Assembly (NCBI GenBank): GCA_963726135.1
Contig: CAVSBE010000008.1
Location: forward strand, 2,108,001 to 2,172,000
Length of the DNA stretch: 64,000 bases
Direction of reading: 5' to 3'
Source: Bog-473 sp963726135
GTDB taxonomy: Bacteria > Actinomycetota > Acidimicrobiia > Acidimicrobiales > RAAP-2
Position numbers and translations under genes: made by a program. A model generated the notes under the pieces. That model ran no database searches, was not told the DNA's origin, and worked only from the letters and a program-made list of their open reading frames with translations. Within the stretch, counting starts at the first letter, position 1; each line of letters opens with the position of its first letter. Shown in pieces: positions 44,190 to 53,231 of this stretch.

Positions 44190-44948
44190 ATGGATCCGGA
44201 GGTACCGGCGGGTACGCGGGGACCGTCGCCCGGGCCGGAGTGGCGGCCCGGGATCCCCACCATCCGCGAGCACCTGCCCAGCCTGGTCTGGGGCGCCGCC
44301 CTGCCCATCGCGGTCTACTTCCTGGTGCGTCACCACGTGCACACCGACGCCCAGGCTCTCATCGTCGCCGGCGGGTTCTCGGGCGGCTGGGTCGTCCTGC
44401 AGTTCGCGCGCCGGCGCCAGGTGGACCTCGTCGGCGCCGCCGTCCTCCTCGGCTTCGCGGTGGGAGTCGTCAGCTCGGTCCTGCTCGGCGGCAACACGTA
44501 CGTGCTCAAGATCAGGGACGCCGCCCTCACCGCGGTGTTCGGCGTCGTGTGCGTCGTCACGCTCTTCACCCACGATCGCCCTGCCTTCTTCTACGTCACC
44601 CGGTACCTGTCTGCGGGATCCGACCCCACCAGGGTGGCCGCCTTCGACCAGCTGCACGAGGTCGCCACGGGCCGGCACACGTTCCGCGTCCTCTCGGTGG
44701 TCTGGGGCATCGGTCTGGTCGTCGAGGCGGGTACGCGGATGCTGCTGGCGGTGCTGCTACCCACCGGGACCTTTCTGGCCGTGTCGCCCTTCATCACGGC
44801 GACCATCATCGGCAGCCTCTTCGCCTTCACCGTCGTCTACGGCAAGCGCGCGCAGCTCGAGGCGGCCACCTTCGTCCCGGGCCTCGTGCCCGACGATTCC
44901 GAGCCCGTCCTCCAGGGGGAGGGCGCTCCCCGGGTTCCCCTCCCCTGA
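44190..44948 (+). CDS. Multi-span membrane protein, VC0807/septation-protein-A-like
   Basis: A 252-residue integral membrane protein with six likely spans. Hydrophobic blocks such as LVWGAALPIAVYFLV, ALIVAGGFSGGWVVLQFA and FITATIIGSLFAFTVVYG, with LLGFAVGVVSSVLLG and RDAALTAVFGVVCVV between them, resemble the VC0807 group. ATG 44190 lies six bases after TACACT. The upstream ORF phase is not used. Function unknown. Confidence 0.68.
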   Translation: MDPEVPAGTRGPSPGPEWRPGIPTIREHLPSLVWGAALPIAVYFLVRHHVHTDAQALIVAGGFSGGWVVLQFARRRQVDLVGAAVLLGFAVGVVSSVLLGGNTYVLKIRDAALTAVFGVVCVVTLFTHDRPAFFYVTRYLSAGSDPTRVAAFDQLHEVATGRHTFRVLSVVWGIGLVVEAGTRMLLAVLLPTGTFLAVSPFITATIIGSLFAFTVVYGKRAQLEAATFVPGLVPDDSEPVLQGEGAPRVPLP

Positions 44949-45013
44949 CCGTCGCCGGTAGCCTCGGCGGCGCACCGGCGCCGGCCCACGGCGCAACCAG
45001 GAAAGGGAGCACC

Positions 45014-45787
45014 ATGGCAGACGAAGTGCTGCGGGAACGCCGCGGGAACGTGGAGATCCTGACCATCAACCGTCCCGAGGCGCGCAACGCCATCAACGGC
45101 GCGGTGAGCAAGGCGATGTCCGCCGCCATGGACGAGCTGACCGAGGACCCCGGCTGCTGGGTCGTCGTCGTCACCGGCAGTGGCGACAAGGCGTTCAGCG
45201 CCGGCATGGACCTCAAGGCCTTCAGCAGCGGCGAGGGCGGGGACATCATGGGGGCGAGCGGCGGCTTCGGCGGGCTGACCCAGCGCGACTTCCCCAAGCC
45301 GACCATCGCTGCCGTCAACGGCTCGGCGCTGGCCGGGGGCTTCGAGATCATGCTCTCGTGCGACCTCGTCGTCGCGGCCGAGCACGCCACCTTCGGCATA
45401 CCCGAAGCCAAGCGAGGGCTGATCGCCGGCGCCGGCGGCCTGATCCGGATGCCCAAGCGGCTGCCGATGGCGGTCGCGCTCGAGCTGGCCATGACCGGCG
45501 ATCCCATCGACGCGGAGCGGGCCTACGCCCTGGGCCTCGTCAACAAGGTGGTGGCCGCCGACGTGCTGCTCGCCGAGACCGTCGCGCTCGCGGAGCGGAT
45601 CGCGGCCAACGCGCCGCTGGCCGTGCGCTACTCGAAGGACGTGATGAAGCGCGCCGCCGAGGTGCCCGAGTCGGAGGGATGGGCGATCAACGCGGAGGCC
45701 GTGCGCGTCGTCTTCTCGTCGGCCGACGCGATGGAGGGGCCCGTCGCCTTCGCCGAGAAGCGCGCCCCGAACTGGCAGGGCAAATAG
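45014..45787 (+). CDS. Enoyl-CoA hydratase/isomerase (crotonase family)
   Basis: A 257-residue crotonase. The oxyanion holes are at SAGMDLKAF and NGSALAGGFEIMLSCDLVVA. The usual catalytic Glu positions read FGIPEAKRGLIAGAGG, with E in PEAKRGL and no second Glu at GAGG, so isomerase, hydratase or thioesterase activity are all possible. The C-terminal helix is normal. AAAGGGAGC lies in front of ATG 45014. It follows the membrane protein by 65 bases and precedes the CopD-like gene by four. Confidence 0.88.
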   Translation: MADEVLRERRGNVEILTINRPEARNAINGAVSKAMSAAMDELTEDPGCWVVVVTGSGDKAFSAGMDLKAFSSGEGGDIMGASGGFGGLTQRDFPKPTIAAVNGSALAGGFEIMLSCDLVVAAEHATFGIPEAKRGLIAGAGGLIRMPKRLPMAVALELAMTGDPIDAERAYALGLVNKVVAADVLLAETVALAERIAANAPLAVRYSKDVMKRAAEVPESEGWAINAEAVRVVFSSADAMEGPVAFAEKRAPNWQGK

Positions 45788-45791
45788 CGAA

Positions 45792-46196
45792 GTGCTCGCT
45801 CCGGCGCTCGACACCGTCCGGCTCACCCTCCACGTCCTGGGCGCCACGGTGTGGGTCGGCGGGCAGATCGTGATGACGGGCCTGGTGGGCCCCTCCCGCG
45901 AGCTCGGCGGCGACGCGCCCAAGGTGCTGGCCCGGGCCTTCGCCCGCATGGCCTGGCCGGCCTACTTCCTCCTGCTCGTGACCGGGATCTGGAACGTCAC
46001 CGCTGTCCACTACTCCTCCCAGGGCTCGGCGTGGAAGGCGGTGCTGATGGCCAAGATCGTCGTCGTGATCGTGGCCGGCGTCGCCGTCTACCTGCACCAG
46101 CGGGCCACCGGGAAGGCCCAGCTCGCCCTATGGGGCTCAGTCGGTGGCCTGGCCAGCGTGGCTGCGCTGGTCATGGGCATCCTCCTGGCCGGCTGA
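45792..46196 (+). CDS. Small CopD/DUF2269-like membrane protein
   Basis: A 134-residue protein with four spans: about residues 8-30, 55-75, 83-101 and 112-132. LHVLGATVWVGGQIVM with its early His and the central Trp resembles the CopD/DUF2269 heme or copper-associated group. GTG 45792 is four bases after the crotonase stop. It may handle copper or heme for the oxidase genes downstream, but that is inference. Confidence 0.7.
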   Translation: MLAPALDTVRLTLHVLGATVWVGGQIVMTGLVGPSRELGGDAPKVLARAFARMAWPAYFLLLVTGIWNVTAVHYSSQGSAWKAVLMAKIVVVIVAGVAVYLHQRATGKAQLALWGSVGGLASVAALVMGILLAG

Positions 46197-46310
46197 CTCC
46201 GAATACCCCGGCACGCCGCGGCGTGCGGATATGTGGCACGGGAATGGGTCTAACCTGGGTTTCCTGGGTTCCCGTTCACCGCCACGTGGACCCGGGTGAA
46301 GGAGAACCTC

Positions 46311-46541
46311 ATGCTGGCAGACATTTTCGGTCCCGACCTGCTCATCGTGGCCATCGTCCTCGTCGTGCTCCTCTTCGGCGGCGCGGCCATCCCCAAGCTC
46401 GCCCGCAACCTCGGCTCCGCCAAGAACCAGTTCGAGAAGGGACTCGAGGAGGGGAAGGCGGAGGGCGCCGCCCAGAACGGCACTGCCGCGGCGGCCGACA
46501 CCCCCGCCCCACCGGCCCAGGAGAAGTCACCCGGCGCCTGA
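46311..46541 (+). CDS. tatA: Sec-independent protein translocase subunit TatA
   Basis: A 76-residue TatA/E-type protein. The N-terminal span (PDLLIVAIVLVVLLFGGAAI) is followed by the hinge and amphipathic helix PKLARNLGSAKNQFEKGLEE, then an Ala/Pro-rich tail. The phenylalanine-glycine FGG is conserved. ATG 46311 is chosen because AAGGAG lies seven bases upstream; a GTG at 46296 would bury it. It forms the export pore for folded, twin-arginine proteins. No tatC is nearby. Confidence 0.9.
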   Translation: MLADIFGPDLLIVAIVLVVLLFGGAAIPKLARNLGSAKNQFEKGLEEGKAEGAAQNGTAAAADTPAPPAQEKSPGA

Positions 46542-46628
46542 GCCAGGCGGCGGCCGCTGGCGTCGCGTCCTAGGCTGCGACCGCCGGCGTCGTCGAAACG
46601 GGCGATTGCATCCGCTCTAGGGGGCCCA

Positions 46629-47933
46629 TTGCCATCTGACGTCCTGTCCGTCGCCGACCGCCTCTGGAACGGCGAGATCTCGACCTCCACCTTCCACCCC
46701 GTCGACCACATGGGCGGCTTCGTCGAGATCACCGACGGCGTCGGCTTCTGCCCCTCGTTCGCCAACGTCTCCGCGTTCTCCACCGAGGACGGACTCGTCC
46801 TCGTCGACACCGGCAGCGCGCCCTTGGCCAAGGTCGTCCACGACGACATCCGCACCTGGAGCCCCGCCCGCCTCAACACCGCCGTCTACTCCCACGGGCA
46901 CATCGACCACGTCTTCGGTGTGCCGGTATGGGAGGCGGAGGCGGCGGCGCAGGGCTGGGCCGCACCCGAGGTCATCGCCCACCACGCCCTGCCGGCCCGC
47001 TTCGACCGCTACATCTTCACCGCCGGGTACAACACCATCATCAACCGCCGCCAGTTCGGGTTCACCGACCTGAACTGGCCCACCGACTACCGGTATCCCG
47101 ACCGGACCTACCACGACACCCTCGACGTCTCGGTCGGCGGCGTCGAGTTCGCGCTCCGTCACGAGAAGGGTGAGACCGACGATCACACCGTCACGTGGCA
47201 GGCGCAGACGCGGGTGCTCTGCTGCGGCGACCTGTTCATCTGGGCCTCGCCAAATGCCGGCAACCCGCAGAAGGTGCAGCGCTACCCGAGGGAGTGGGCC
47301 GCCGCGCTCCGCCGCATGCTCCAGCTCGACGCCGAGTTCCTCCTGCCCGGGCACGGGTTCCCCGTCATGGGAGCCGACCGGGTCCGCCAGGCTCTGACCG
47401 ACACGGCGGACCTGCTCGACTCCCTCGTCGACCAGACGCTGGCCGTCATGAACGCCGGCGGCCGCCTGGACGAGGCCATCCACACCGTGCGCCCTCCGGC
47501 CGAGCTCGAGGCGCGGCCCTATCTGCGACCGGTCTACGACGAGCCCGAGTTCATCGTCCACACGGTGTGGCGCCAGTACGGCGGGTGGTGGGACGGCAAC
47601 CCCGCCACGCTGAAGCCGGCCGGCGAACGGGCTTTGGCGGCCGAGTTGGCCGCGCTGGCCGGCGGGCCCGCTGTCCTGGCCGACCGCGCCCTCGAGCTGC
47701 TGAGCGAGGCGACGGGCGCGCCCGAGTCCGAGTCCGAGGCGGCCGAGCGGGCGCTGCGCATCGCGGGCCATCTGGCCGAGCACGCCTGGCTGGCCGACCC
47801 CGGGGACGAGGGTGTTCAACGCGCGCGCCAGCAGGTCTTCGCCGCCCGCGCCGGCCGCGCCACCTCCACCATGGCCCGGGGCGTCTTCACCTGGGCCTCC
47901 AACGAGTCCGTGGCGCCGCCGCACCCGCACTGA
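46629..47933 (+). CDS. MBL-fold hydrolase with alkyl-sulfatase-type dimerisation domain
   Basis: A 434-residue metallo-beta-lactamase-fold protein. SHGHIDHVFG gives the HxHxDH zinc motif, LPGHGFPV the later His, and EKGETDDHT the middle ligand region. The C-terminal half (from about residue 255, with EFIVHTVWRQYGGWWDGNPA) is the dimerisation domain of alkyl sulfatases, while the SCP-like third domain is missing. Substrate may be an alkyl sulfate or other ester. TTG 46629 is the likely start. An alternative start is not seen. Confidence 0.84.
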   Translation: MPSDVLSVADRLWNGEISTSTFHPVDHMGGFVEITDGVGFCPSFANVSAFSTEDGLVLVDTGSAPLAKVVHDDIRTWSPARLNTAVYSHGHIDHVFGVPVWEAEAAAQGWAAPEVIAHHALPARFDRYIFTAGYNTIINRRQFGFTDLNWPTDYRYPDRTYHDTLDVSVGGVEFALRHEKGETDDHTVTWQAQTRVLCCGDLFIWASPNAGNPQKVQRYPREWAAALRRMLQLDAEFLLPGHGFPVMGADRVRQALTDTADLLDSLVDQTLAVMNAGGRLDEAIHTVRPPAELEARPYLRPVYDEPEFIVHTVWRQYGGWWDGNPATLKPAGERALAAELAALAGGPAVLADRALELLSEATGAPESESEAAERALRIAGHLAEHAWLADPGDEGVQRARQQVFAARAGRATSTMARGVFTWASNESVAPPHPH

Positions 47934-47987
47934 CGCCGGGAGCGCACGCCGCTGTGCTGCCAATTCCAGTTTTTTTGCGGGGTTCGA

Positions 47988-47993
47988 TAGTGT
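47988..47993 (+). promoter_or_regulatory. Putative -10 box for ctaC
   Basis: TAGTGT ends seven bases before GTG 48001. There is no ribosome-binding site. A T7 tract at 47970-47976 lies upstream. Confidence 0.36.
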
Positions 47994-48000
47994 CAGCGTC

Positions 48001-48930
48001 GTGGACTCGTCGTTGACCAGCCCCCCTCTCGATCTCCCCGAAACCCCAGGTCCCAGGCGCAAAAGGCCACGCCGGCAGGCCGCGGCCGCGGTGGCTCTCG
48101 GTGCCCTCCTCCTCACGGGATGCCAGCTCCCGACCTTCGGCGCCTATAAGGGCGCCACCTCCCAGGCTCGCTCCACCTTCCACCTGTGGCAGGGCTTCTT
48201 CCTCGCCGGGATCATCGTCGGCGGGTTCGTCCTCATACTCATCCTCTGGGTCATCTTCCGCTACCGGCGGCGGTCCGACGAGATGCCGCGCCAGACCCAG
48301 TACCACACGCTGACCGAGATCAGCTACACGGTGGTCCCGATCCTGATCGTGATCGGGCTGTTCGTGGCCACCGTGGTGGTGGAGAACAAGGTCACCGCGG
48401 TGGAGCCGAACCCGCCCGCCAAGATCGACGTCTACGCCTTCCAGTGGGGATGGGAGTTCTCCTACCCCAACGGGGTCAAGGTCATCGGCCAGACCACCGA
48501 CGCGCCGACCATGATGGTCCCGACCGGCCAGACCGTGCGCATCACGCTGCGCTCCTACGACGTGCTGCACGGCTTCTACGTGCCCGAGTTCAACTTCAGC
48601 CGGTACGCCAGCCCCGGCTACTACACGCAGTTCGACTTCAACGTCCTGCACGACGGCGTCTACCGGGGCCAGTGCACCCAGCTCTGCGGCCTCTACCACT
48701 CCTTGATGTTCTTCAACGTCCGTTCCGTGTCCCCGTCCGCCTACCAGACGTGGCTGCGGGTGACCGGCGCCTACCAGCGGACGCACCCCAGCTCCATCGG
48801 GCAGCTCCCAGCCGACCTGCACGCCAACATCAACGGGACCGTGCCCAGCTACTCTGGCAATTCGGGCAACTCGGGGAACTCGGGCAGCGGGAACACAGGA
48901 AACTCAGGAGGTGCGCTCTCCGGTGACTGA
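48001..48930 (+). CDS. ctaC: Cytochrome c oxidase subunit II
   Basis: A 309-residue lipoprotein-like subunit of the aa3 oxidase. A lipobox ALLLTGCQ puts a lipidated Cys at about residue 41, and two spans follow (about 60-85 and 105-125). The copper-A site is in QCTQLCGLYHSLM, with the first His in VLHGFYVPEF. It accepts electrons from cytochrome c and passes them to subunit I. The last 18 residues are Gly-Asn-Ser repeats. GTG 48001 is chosen for the signal peptide and box spacing. It precedes ctaD by an overlap of eight bases. Confidence 0.93.
   Translation: MDSSLTSPPLDLPETPGPRRKRPRRQAAAAVALGALLLTGCQLPTFGAYKGATSQARSTFHLWQGFFLAGIIVGGFVLILILWVIFRYRRRSDEMPRQTQYHTLTEISYTVVPILIVIGLFVATVVVENKVTAVEPNPPAKIDVYAFQWGWEFSYPNGVKVIGQTTDAPTMMVPTGQTVRITLRSYDVLHGFYVPEFNFSRYASPGYYTQFDFNVLHDGVYRGQCTQLCGLYHSLMFFNVRSVSPSAYQTWLRVTGAYQRTHPSSIGQLPADLHANINGTVPSYSGNSGNSGNSGSGNTGNSGGALSGD
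48856..48909 (+). repeat. Gly-Asn-Ser triplet repeat at the ctaC C-terminus
   Basis: Near-repeats of GGN-AAY-TCN encode GNSGNSGNSG-type units, ending just before the ctaC stop and covering the AGGAGG ribosome site of ctaD. Confidence 0.65.
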
Positions 48931-50704
48931 CGTCATCGCCCCACCGGGCACACACGAGCCGACGGAGCTCCACCTCCCGCCCCGGGTTCCCGGCGACGGC
49001 CACGAGCCCCACGGCGGCCACGAGGACCACGGCCCCACCGGCATCCTCAAGTGGCTGACGTCCACCGACCACAAGGTCATCGGGCTGAGCTACATGATCA
49101 CGGCCATCGTGATCTTCTACATCTCGGGGATCATGGCGCTCTTCATGCGGCTGCAGCTGTCCTCGCCGCACTCGTCGCTGCTCAGCTTCTCGCAGTTCAA
49201 CGCGCTGTTCACGATGCACGGCAGCCTCATGCTGTACCTGTTCGCGGGACCCTTCGCCTTCGGCGGCCTGGCCAACTACATCGTGCCGCTGCAGGTCGGC
49301 GCGCCCGACATGGCGTTCCCCCGTCTCAACGCGCTGAGCTACTGGCTGTACCTCACCGGCTCCATCACCATGATGATGGGCTTCCTGGTCGCCGGTGGCG
49401 CCGCGCAGTTCGGGTGGGTCGCCTACGCCCCGCTCTCGAGTGTCACCAGTTCACCCGGAGCGGGACCCGACCTGTGGTTGATGGGGATCGCGCTCACGGG
49501 GTTCTCCGCCATCTTCACCGGCGTCAACCTGTGCGGCACCATCTTCTACCTGCGCGCCCCCGGGATGACCATGTTCCGCATGCCCATCTTCACCTGGAAC
49601 ATGTTGGTGACCGGGATCCTCATCCTGATCGCCTTCCCGGTCCTCACCGCAGCGGTGGTGATGCTGTTCTGCGACCGCCACTTCGGCACCCACATCTACA
49701 CCGCCACCGGATGCCATCTGGCCAACGGCCACGCCATGGTGTCGTGCGGCTCACCGCTGTTGTGGCAGAACCTGTTCTGGTTCTTCGGCCATCCCGAGGT
49801 CTACATCCTCGCCCTGCCGTTCTTCGGCATCGTGACCGAGATCCTGCCCGTCTTCTCGCGCCGCCCGGTCTTCGGCTACAAGGGCATGGTCTTCGCCACC
49901 ATGGCCATCGCGGCGCTGTCCACGGGCGTGTGGGCGCACCACATGTTCACCACGGGCGCCGTGCTGCTGCCCTTCTTCTCCTTCTTGAGCCTGTTGATCG
50001 CCGTGCCGACGGGCATCAAGTTCTTCAACTGGATCGGGACCATGTGGCACGGGCAGCTCACGTTCACCACGCCCATGCTCTTCTCCATCGGCTTCCTCTT
50101 CGCCTTCCTGATGGGTGGCGTGACCGGGATCATGCTGGCTTCGCCCCCCATCGACTTCGCCACCCACGACACCTACTTCGTGGTGGCCCACTTCCACCAG
50201 GTCCTCTTCGGGACGGCCGTGTTCGCCGGGTTCGCCGGCGTCTACTACTGGTATCCCAAGATGTTCGGCCGCATGCTGCGCGAGAGCCTGGGCAAGTGGC
50301 ACTTCTGGCTGATGTTCATCGGCTTCTGGATCACCTTCATGCCCCAGTACGTGGTCGGCCTGCTCGGCATGCCCCGGCGGGTGGCCAGCTACCCGTCCAA
50401 CCTCGGGTGGCAGAGCTACAACATCGTCTCGACCGTCGGCGCCTTCATCATCGCCGCCTCGTTCGCCTTCTTGCTGGTGAACTTCGTCGTGTCGTGGCGG
50501 AACCCGATCCCGGCCGGGGACAACCCCTGGGATGCCCACACGCTGGAGTGGTTCACGACGTCGCCGCCGCCGCACCACAACTACACGCACTTGCCGCCCA
50601 TCCGCTCGGAACGCCCGACCTGGGACTACAACCACCCCGACGCGTTGACGGTGCACCACGGCAAGCAGCCCCACGCCAACGGAAAGGTCACGACGACTGT
50701 ATGA
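48923..50704 (+). CDS. ctaD: Cytochrome c oxidase subunit I
   Basis: A 593-residue heme-copper oxidase core with twelve spans. The heme ligands are in FTMHGSLMLYLFAGP and VVAHFHQVLFG. The copper-B/His-Tyr cross-link motif is WFFGHPEVYI, and WAHHMFTTG gives the other two His. The proton-channel motif ANYIVPLQVGAPDMAFPRLN is intact. Between two spans it carries a short insert TATGCHLANGHAMVSCGSP with two Cys, not usual in this position. GTG 48923 is preferred because AGGAGG lies 11 bases upstream; a GTG at 48911 is also in frame. ctaF overlaps its stop. Confidence 0.95.
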   Translation: MTDVIAPPGTHEPTELHLPPRVPGDGHEPHGGHEDHGPTGILKWLTSTDHKVIGLSYMITAIVIFYISGIMALFMRLQLSSPHSSLLSFSQFNALFTMHGSLMLYLFAGPFAFGGLANYIVPLQVGAPDMAFPRLNALSYWLYLTGSITMMMGFLVAGGAAQFGWVAYAPLSSVTSSPGAGPDLWLMGIALTGFSAIFTGVNLCGTIFYLRAPGMTMFRMPIFTWNMLVTGILILIAFPVLTAAVVMLFCDRHFGTHIYTATGCHLANGHAMVSCGSPLLWQNLFWFFGHPEVYILALPFFGIVTEILPVFSRRPVFGYKGMVFATMAIAALSTGVWAHHMFTTGAVLLPFFSFLSLLIAVPTGIKFFNWIGTMWHGQLTFTTPMLFSIGFLFAFLMGGVTGIMLASPPIDFATHDTYFVVAHFHQVLFGTAVFAGFAGVYYWYPKMFGRMLRESLGKWHFWLMFIGFWITFMPQYVVGLLGMPRRVASYPSNLGWQSYNIVSTVGAFIIAASFAFLLVNFVVSWRNPIPAGDNPWDAHTLEWFTTSPPPHHNYTHLPPIRSERPTWDYNHPDALTVHHGKQPHANGKVTTTV

Positions 50705-51135
50705 AGGTCTCGGCGATCCTCTTGATCTTCCTCGGGGCCTTCTTCGGGCTCGTCGGCCTCGTCTACTGGTTCTGGAGCTACGAGGACGGCGGCGGCATGA
50801 TGCTGCTGGGCGTCACGTTGCTCGGCTTCCTGCCCGGCCTGTACTACTTCTTCTGGTACCGGCGCTTCCACGGCCACAAGTACTTCTTCTGGGGCAAGGT
50901 CCCCGCAGTGGGTGACCGCCCGTCGGATCGCGAGGACGCGGAGATGGCCGACGGCGCCGGGACCGTCGACGCGTTCCCCGGCTCCTCCATCTGGCCCTTC
51001 GTGCTCGGCATGGGCGCCTTCACGACGGTGCTGGCCATGGTCTTCGGCGTCTGGCTCGCCTTCATCGGCGTGCCCCTGATCCTGACCGCGCTCACGGGCG
51101 TCACGGCCGAGAGCCGGCGCGGCGGTACCGTCTGA
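50701..51135 (+). CDS. ctaF: Cytochrome c oxidase subunit IV (CtaF)
   Basis: A 144-residue actinobacterial oxidase subunit with four spans (about 5-25, 35-53, 97-115 and 117-135). KVSAILLIFLGAFFGLVGLVYWFWSYE is the typical opening (first span), and the WPFVLGMGAFTTVLAM segment begins the third. It stabilises the aa3 complex. ATG 50701 overlaps the ctaD stop by four bases, so ctaC-D-F is an operon. ctaE and qcrCA are not in the window. Confidence 0.92.
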   Translation: MKVSAILLIFLGAFFGLVGLVYWFWSYEDGGGMMLLGVTLLGFLPGLYYFFWYRRFHGHKYFFWGKVPAVGDRPSDREDAEMADGAGTVDAFPGSSIWPFVLGMGAFTTVLAMVFGVWLAFIGVPLILTALTGVTAESRRGGTV

Positions 51136-51195
51136 ACCTGACCCACTCCCCGTCGCCCCCGCCCCCGGGGCCGAGCCAGGCCGGAGGGCGCCCGG

Positions 51196-51201
51196 TACCC
51201 T
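51196..51201 (+). promoter_or_regulatory. Putative -10 box for the MFS gene
   Basis: TACCCT ends six bases before GTG 51208. No Shine-Dalgarno sequence is present. Confidence 0.42.
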
Positions 51202-51207
51202 GATTCG

Positions 51208-52485
51208 GTGGCCGGGGCGAGCACGAACACCGGGAGCGGCGAGCCGACCGGGCTGTCACGGGGCCTCGTGGTCCTCATCGCGGTGGCCACCGGCGCGGTC
51301 GTCGCCAACCTGTATTACGCGCAGCCCGTCCTGCACCAGGTGGCGCGCACCTTTCACAGCGGACCGGGCGCCACGTCCTCGATCATCACCGCCACCCAGA
51401 TCGGTTACGCGGCCGGCCTGCTGCTGGTCGTCCCCCTCGGCGACCTCCATCCGCGCCGGGCACTGGTGACCCGGATGTTCTGTGTGGCCGCCGCCGCCCT
51501 CGTGGCCTGTGCGCTCGCTCCCGACCTCTGGTTCTTCGCCGTGGCCTCGGTCGCCGTGGGCGGTGCTTCGGTGGCCGGGCAGATCATGATCCCCTTCGCC
51601 GCGGACCTGGCGCCCGAGGAACGCCGGGGTCGGGTGGTGGCCCGCATCATGACGGGGCTGCTGCTCGGCATCCTCCTCGCCCGCACGGTGTCGGGGCTGG
51701 TCGCCCAGGCGGCTGGATGGCGGGCCATCTACTGGCTGTCGGCCGCGCTGATGCTGGGCTTCGCGGTCGTCCTGTGGCGGGCGCTGCCGGCCGAGCGGCC
51801 GCGCCCGCACCGGAGCTACGCCGAGCTGGTCGGCTCGTCGCTCCGCCTCCTCGCCCAGGAGCCCGTGTTACGGAGGAGAGCCTGGCACGGGGCCTGCGCC
51901 TTCGCCGCCTTCAGCGTGCTGTGGACCACCATCGCCTTCCTTCTCTCGGGAAACCCCTACCACTACTCCAACGCGGTGATCGGGCTCTTCGGGCTCGTCG
52001 GTGCCGGAGGCATCGTCGCCGCCAACCTCGCCGGCAAGCTGGCCGACTCCGCCCGGGTGACGGCGACGACCATCGGCACCGGAGTGCTCCTGGCCGGTTC
52101 CTTCGCCCTGCTGTGGGACGGCCGCACCTCGCTGGCCGCGCTCATCGTGGGCATCGTGGTGCTCGACATGGGCACACAGGGCATGCAGATCACCAATCAG
52201 GCGGTTATCTACGCGCTGCGTCCGGACGCCCGGAGTCGGATCAACAGCGCGTACATGGTCTGTTACTTCCTGGGCGGTGCCCTGGGCTCCCTCGCCGCCG
52301 GCGCGCTCTACGGAACCCACGGCTGGGCGGGCGTCTGCCTGCTGGGCGCCGGCTTCGGTGTCCTCACCCTGGCCCTGTCGGCCATCGAGACCCTGCACTT
52401 CGGGGTGGCGAGCGCCGTCCAGAAGCGGCGGCCCCCCGCACAGGAACGAATCGTGGCCGGGGACTCCGCGCGGGACCCGTCCTGA
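51208..52485 (+). CDS. MFS transporter
   Basis: A 425-residue, 12-span major facilitator. ANLYYAQPVLHQVARTF is the first-span signature of the YnfM/sugar-efflux-like group, PLGDLHPRRALV the loop 2-3 motif, and PDARSRINSAYMVCYFLGG the corresponding late motif. It probably exports a small hydrophobic compound. GTG 51208 is six bases after TACCCT. It is convergent with the DUF1905 gene. Confidence 0.87.
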   Translation: MAGASTNTGSGEPTGLSRGLVVLIAVATGAVVANLYYAQPVLHQVARTFHSGPGATSSIITATQIGYAAGLLLVVPLGDLHPRRALVTRMFCVAAAALVACALAPDLWFFAVASVAVGGASVAGQIMIPFAADLAPEERRGRVVARIMTGLLLGILLARTVSGLVAQAAGWRAIYWLSAALMLGFAVVLWRALPAERPRPHRSYAELVGSSLRLLAQEPVLRRRAWHGACAFAAFSVLWTTIAFLLSGNPYHYSNAVIGLFGLVGAGGIVAANLAGKLADSARVTATTIGTGVLLAGSFALLWDGRTSLAALIVGIVVLDMGTQGMQITNQAVIYALRPDARSRINSAYMVCYFLGGALGSLAAGALYGTHGWAGVCLLGAGFGVLTLALSAIETLHFGVASAVQKRRPPAQERIVAGDSARDPS

Positions 52486-52501
52486 GCCGAGGATCGCCCG
52501 T

Positions 52502-52777
52502 TCAGGGCTCCAGGCGCTCTCGCAGCACGACTGTCACCTCGTCTCCGACGTCCTTCGCGATCTGCTTCCGGAGCTCCGCCTTGATGGGGAGCTTGTGGGT
52601 GCCGTCACCCATCGCCATGAAGGAGCTGCGGAACGGCCGGCCGTCGACGGCCCCCCTGACCTTGACGAGTCCACGGGTGCCGAAGAAAGCAACGGAGTCG
52701 GGAAGCACCACGTACGCCCAGCCTCCCTTGCCGGGTTCCTTCTCGATCCGTGCGTCGAACCGCTTGTCCAACCTCAT
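52502..52777 (-). CDS. DUF1905 domain protein
   Basis: A 91-residue beta-barrel protein with KGGWAYVVLPDSVAFFGTRG and GTHKLPIKAELRKQIAKDVGDEV, both typical of DUF1905. The domain has no known activity. ATG 52777 overlaps the glyoxalase stop (ATGA), so it is the second gene of a two-gene unit. Confidence 0.85.
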   Translation of the reverse strand: MRLDKRFDARIEKEPGKGGWAYVVLPDSVAFFGTRGLVKVRGAVDGRPFRSSFMAMGDGTHKLPIKAELRKQIAKDVGDEVTVVLRERLEP

Positions 52778-53163
52778 TCCGGGGCCTCCATGATCTTCAG
52801 CTGATTCCCATCGAGGTCGCGGAACGCGAACATGATGGGGACGCCCGGCCAGAGCAGCAGCTCGTCAGCGTCGACACCGCTGCCGACCAGTGTGGCGTGG
52901 TCGGCTCTCGCATCCGACGTCGCCAACGTGATCCCGGTGTCCATGCCCACGCGGATCGCGCCCTTGACGGGCACGAGGGCGATCGGCACCCTGCCTCCGG
53001 GGGCCACGACCTGCAACCAACGTCCGCCGTCCCTCGTCGGCACGTCGAGCCGAACCTCGAACCCCAATGTGTCGACGTAGAACCGGAGGGCCTGATCCTG
53101 GTCCGAGACCGGTACGGCGACTCCTCCGACATCCACGACGTTCGTCTGGTGCGCCTGCATCAT
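52774..53163 (-). CDS. Glyoxalase/bleomycin-resistance (VOC) protein
   Basis: A 129-residue vicinal-oxygen-chelate protein. VAVPVSDQDQALRFYVDTLGF is the first beta-alpha-beta-beta unit and FAFRDLDGNQLKIME the last, with the metal-position Glu there. Where many members have His early, this one has Val, so metal binding is uncertain. Start ATG 53163 is chosen because GGGAGA lies directly upstream; a second ATG follows at 53160. Function may be antibiotic binding or isomerase-like. Confidence 0.84.
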   Translation of the reverse strand: MMQAHQTNVVDVGGVAVPVSDQDQALRFYVDTLGFEVRLDVPTRDGGRWLQVVAPGGRVPIALVPVKGAIRVGMDTGITLATSDARADHATLVGSGVDADELLLWPGVPIMFAFRDLDGNQLKIMEAPE

Positions 53164-53231
53164 TCTCCCTTTCGCTTCGTTGCGCCCGCGGCGCAGCCGA
53201 GCTCCGGTGCTTGGAGACAGCGGTGGCGCCG

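Noticed and set aside
47970..47976. T7 tract as an intrinsic terminator of the MBL gene
   Set aside because: The only stem upstream (GCAC/GTGC) is four bases long and 12 bases away, too weak and too far. The tract more likely belongs to the ctaC promoter region.
49051..51135. A 694-codon frame over ctaD that ends in the ctaF frame
   Set aside because: The part over ctaD is a His/Arg-rich shadow. Only the last 144 codons are real and are listed as ctaF.
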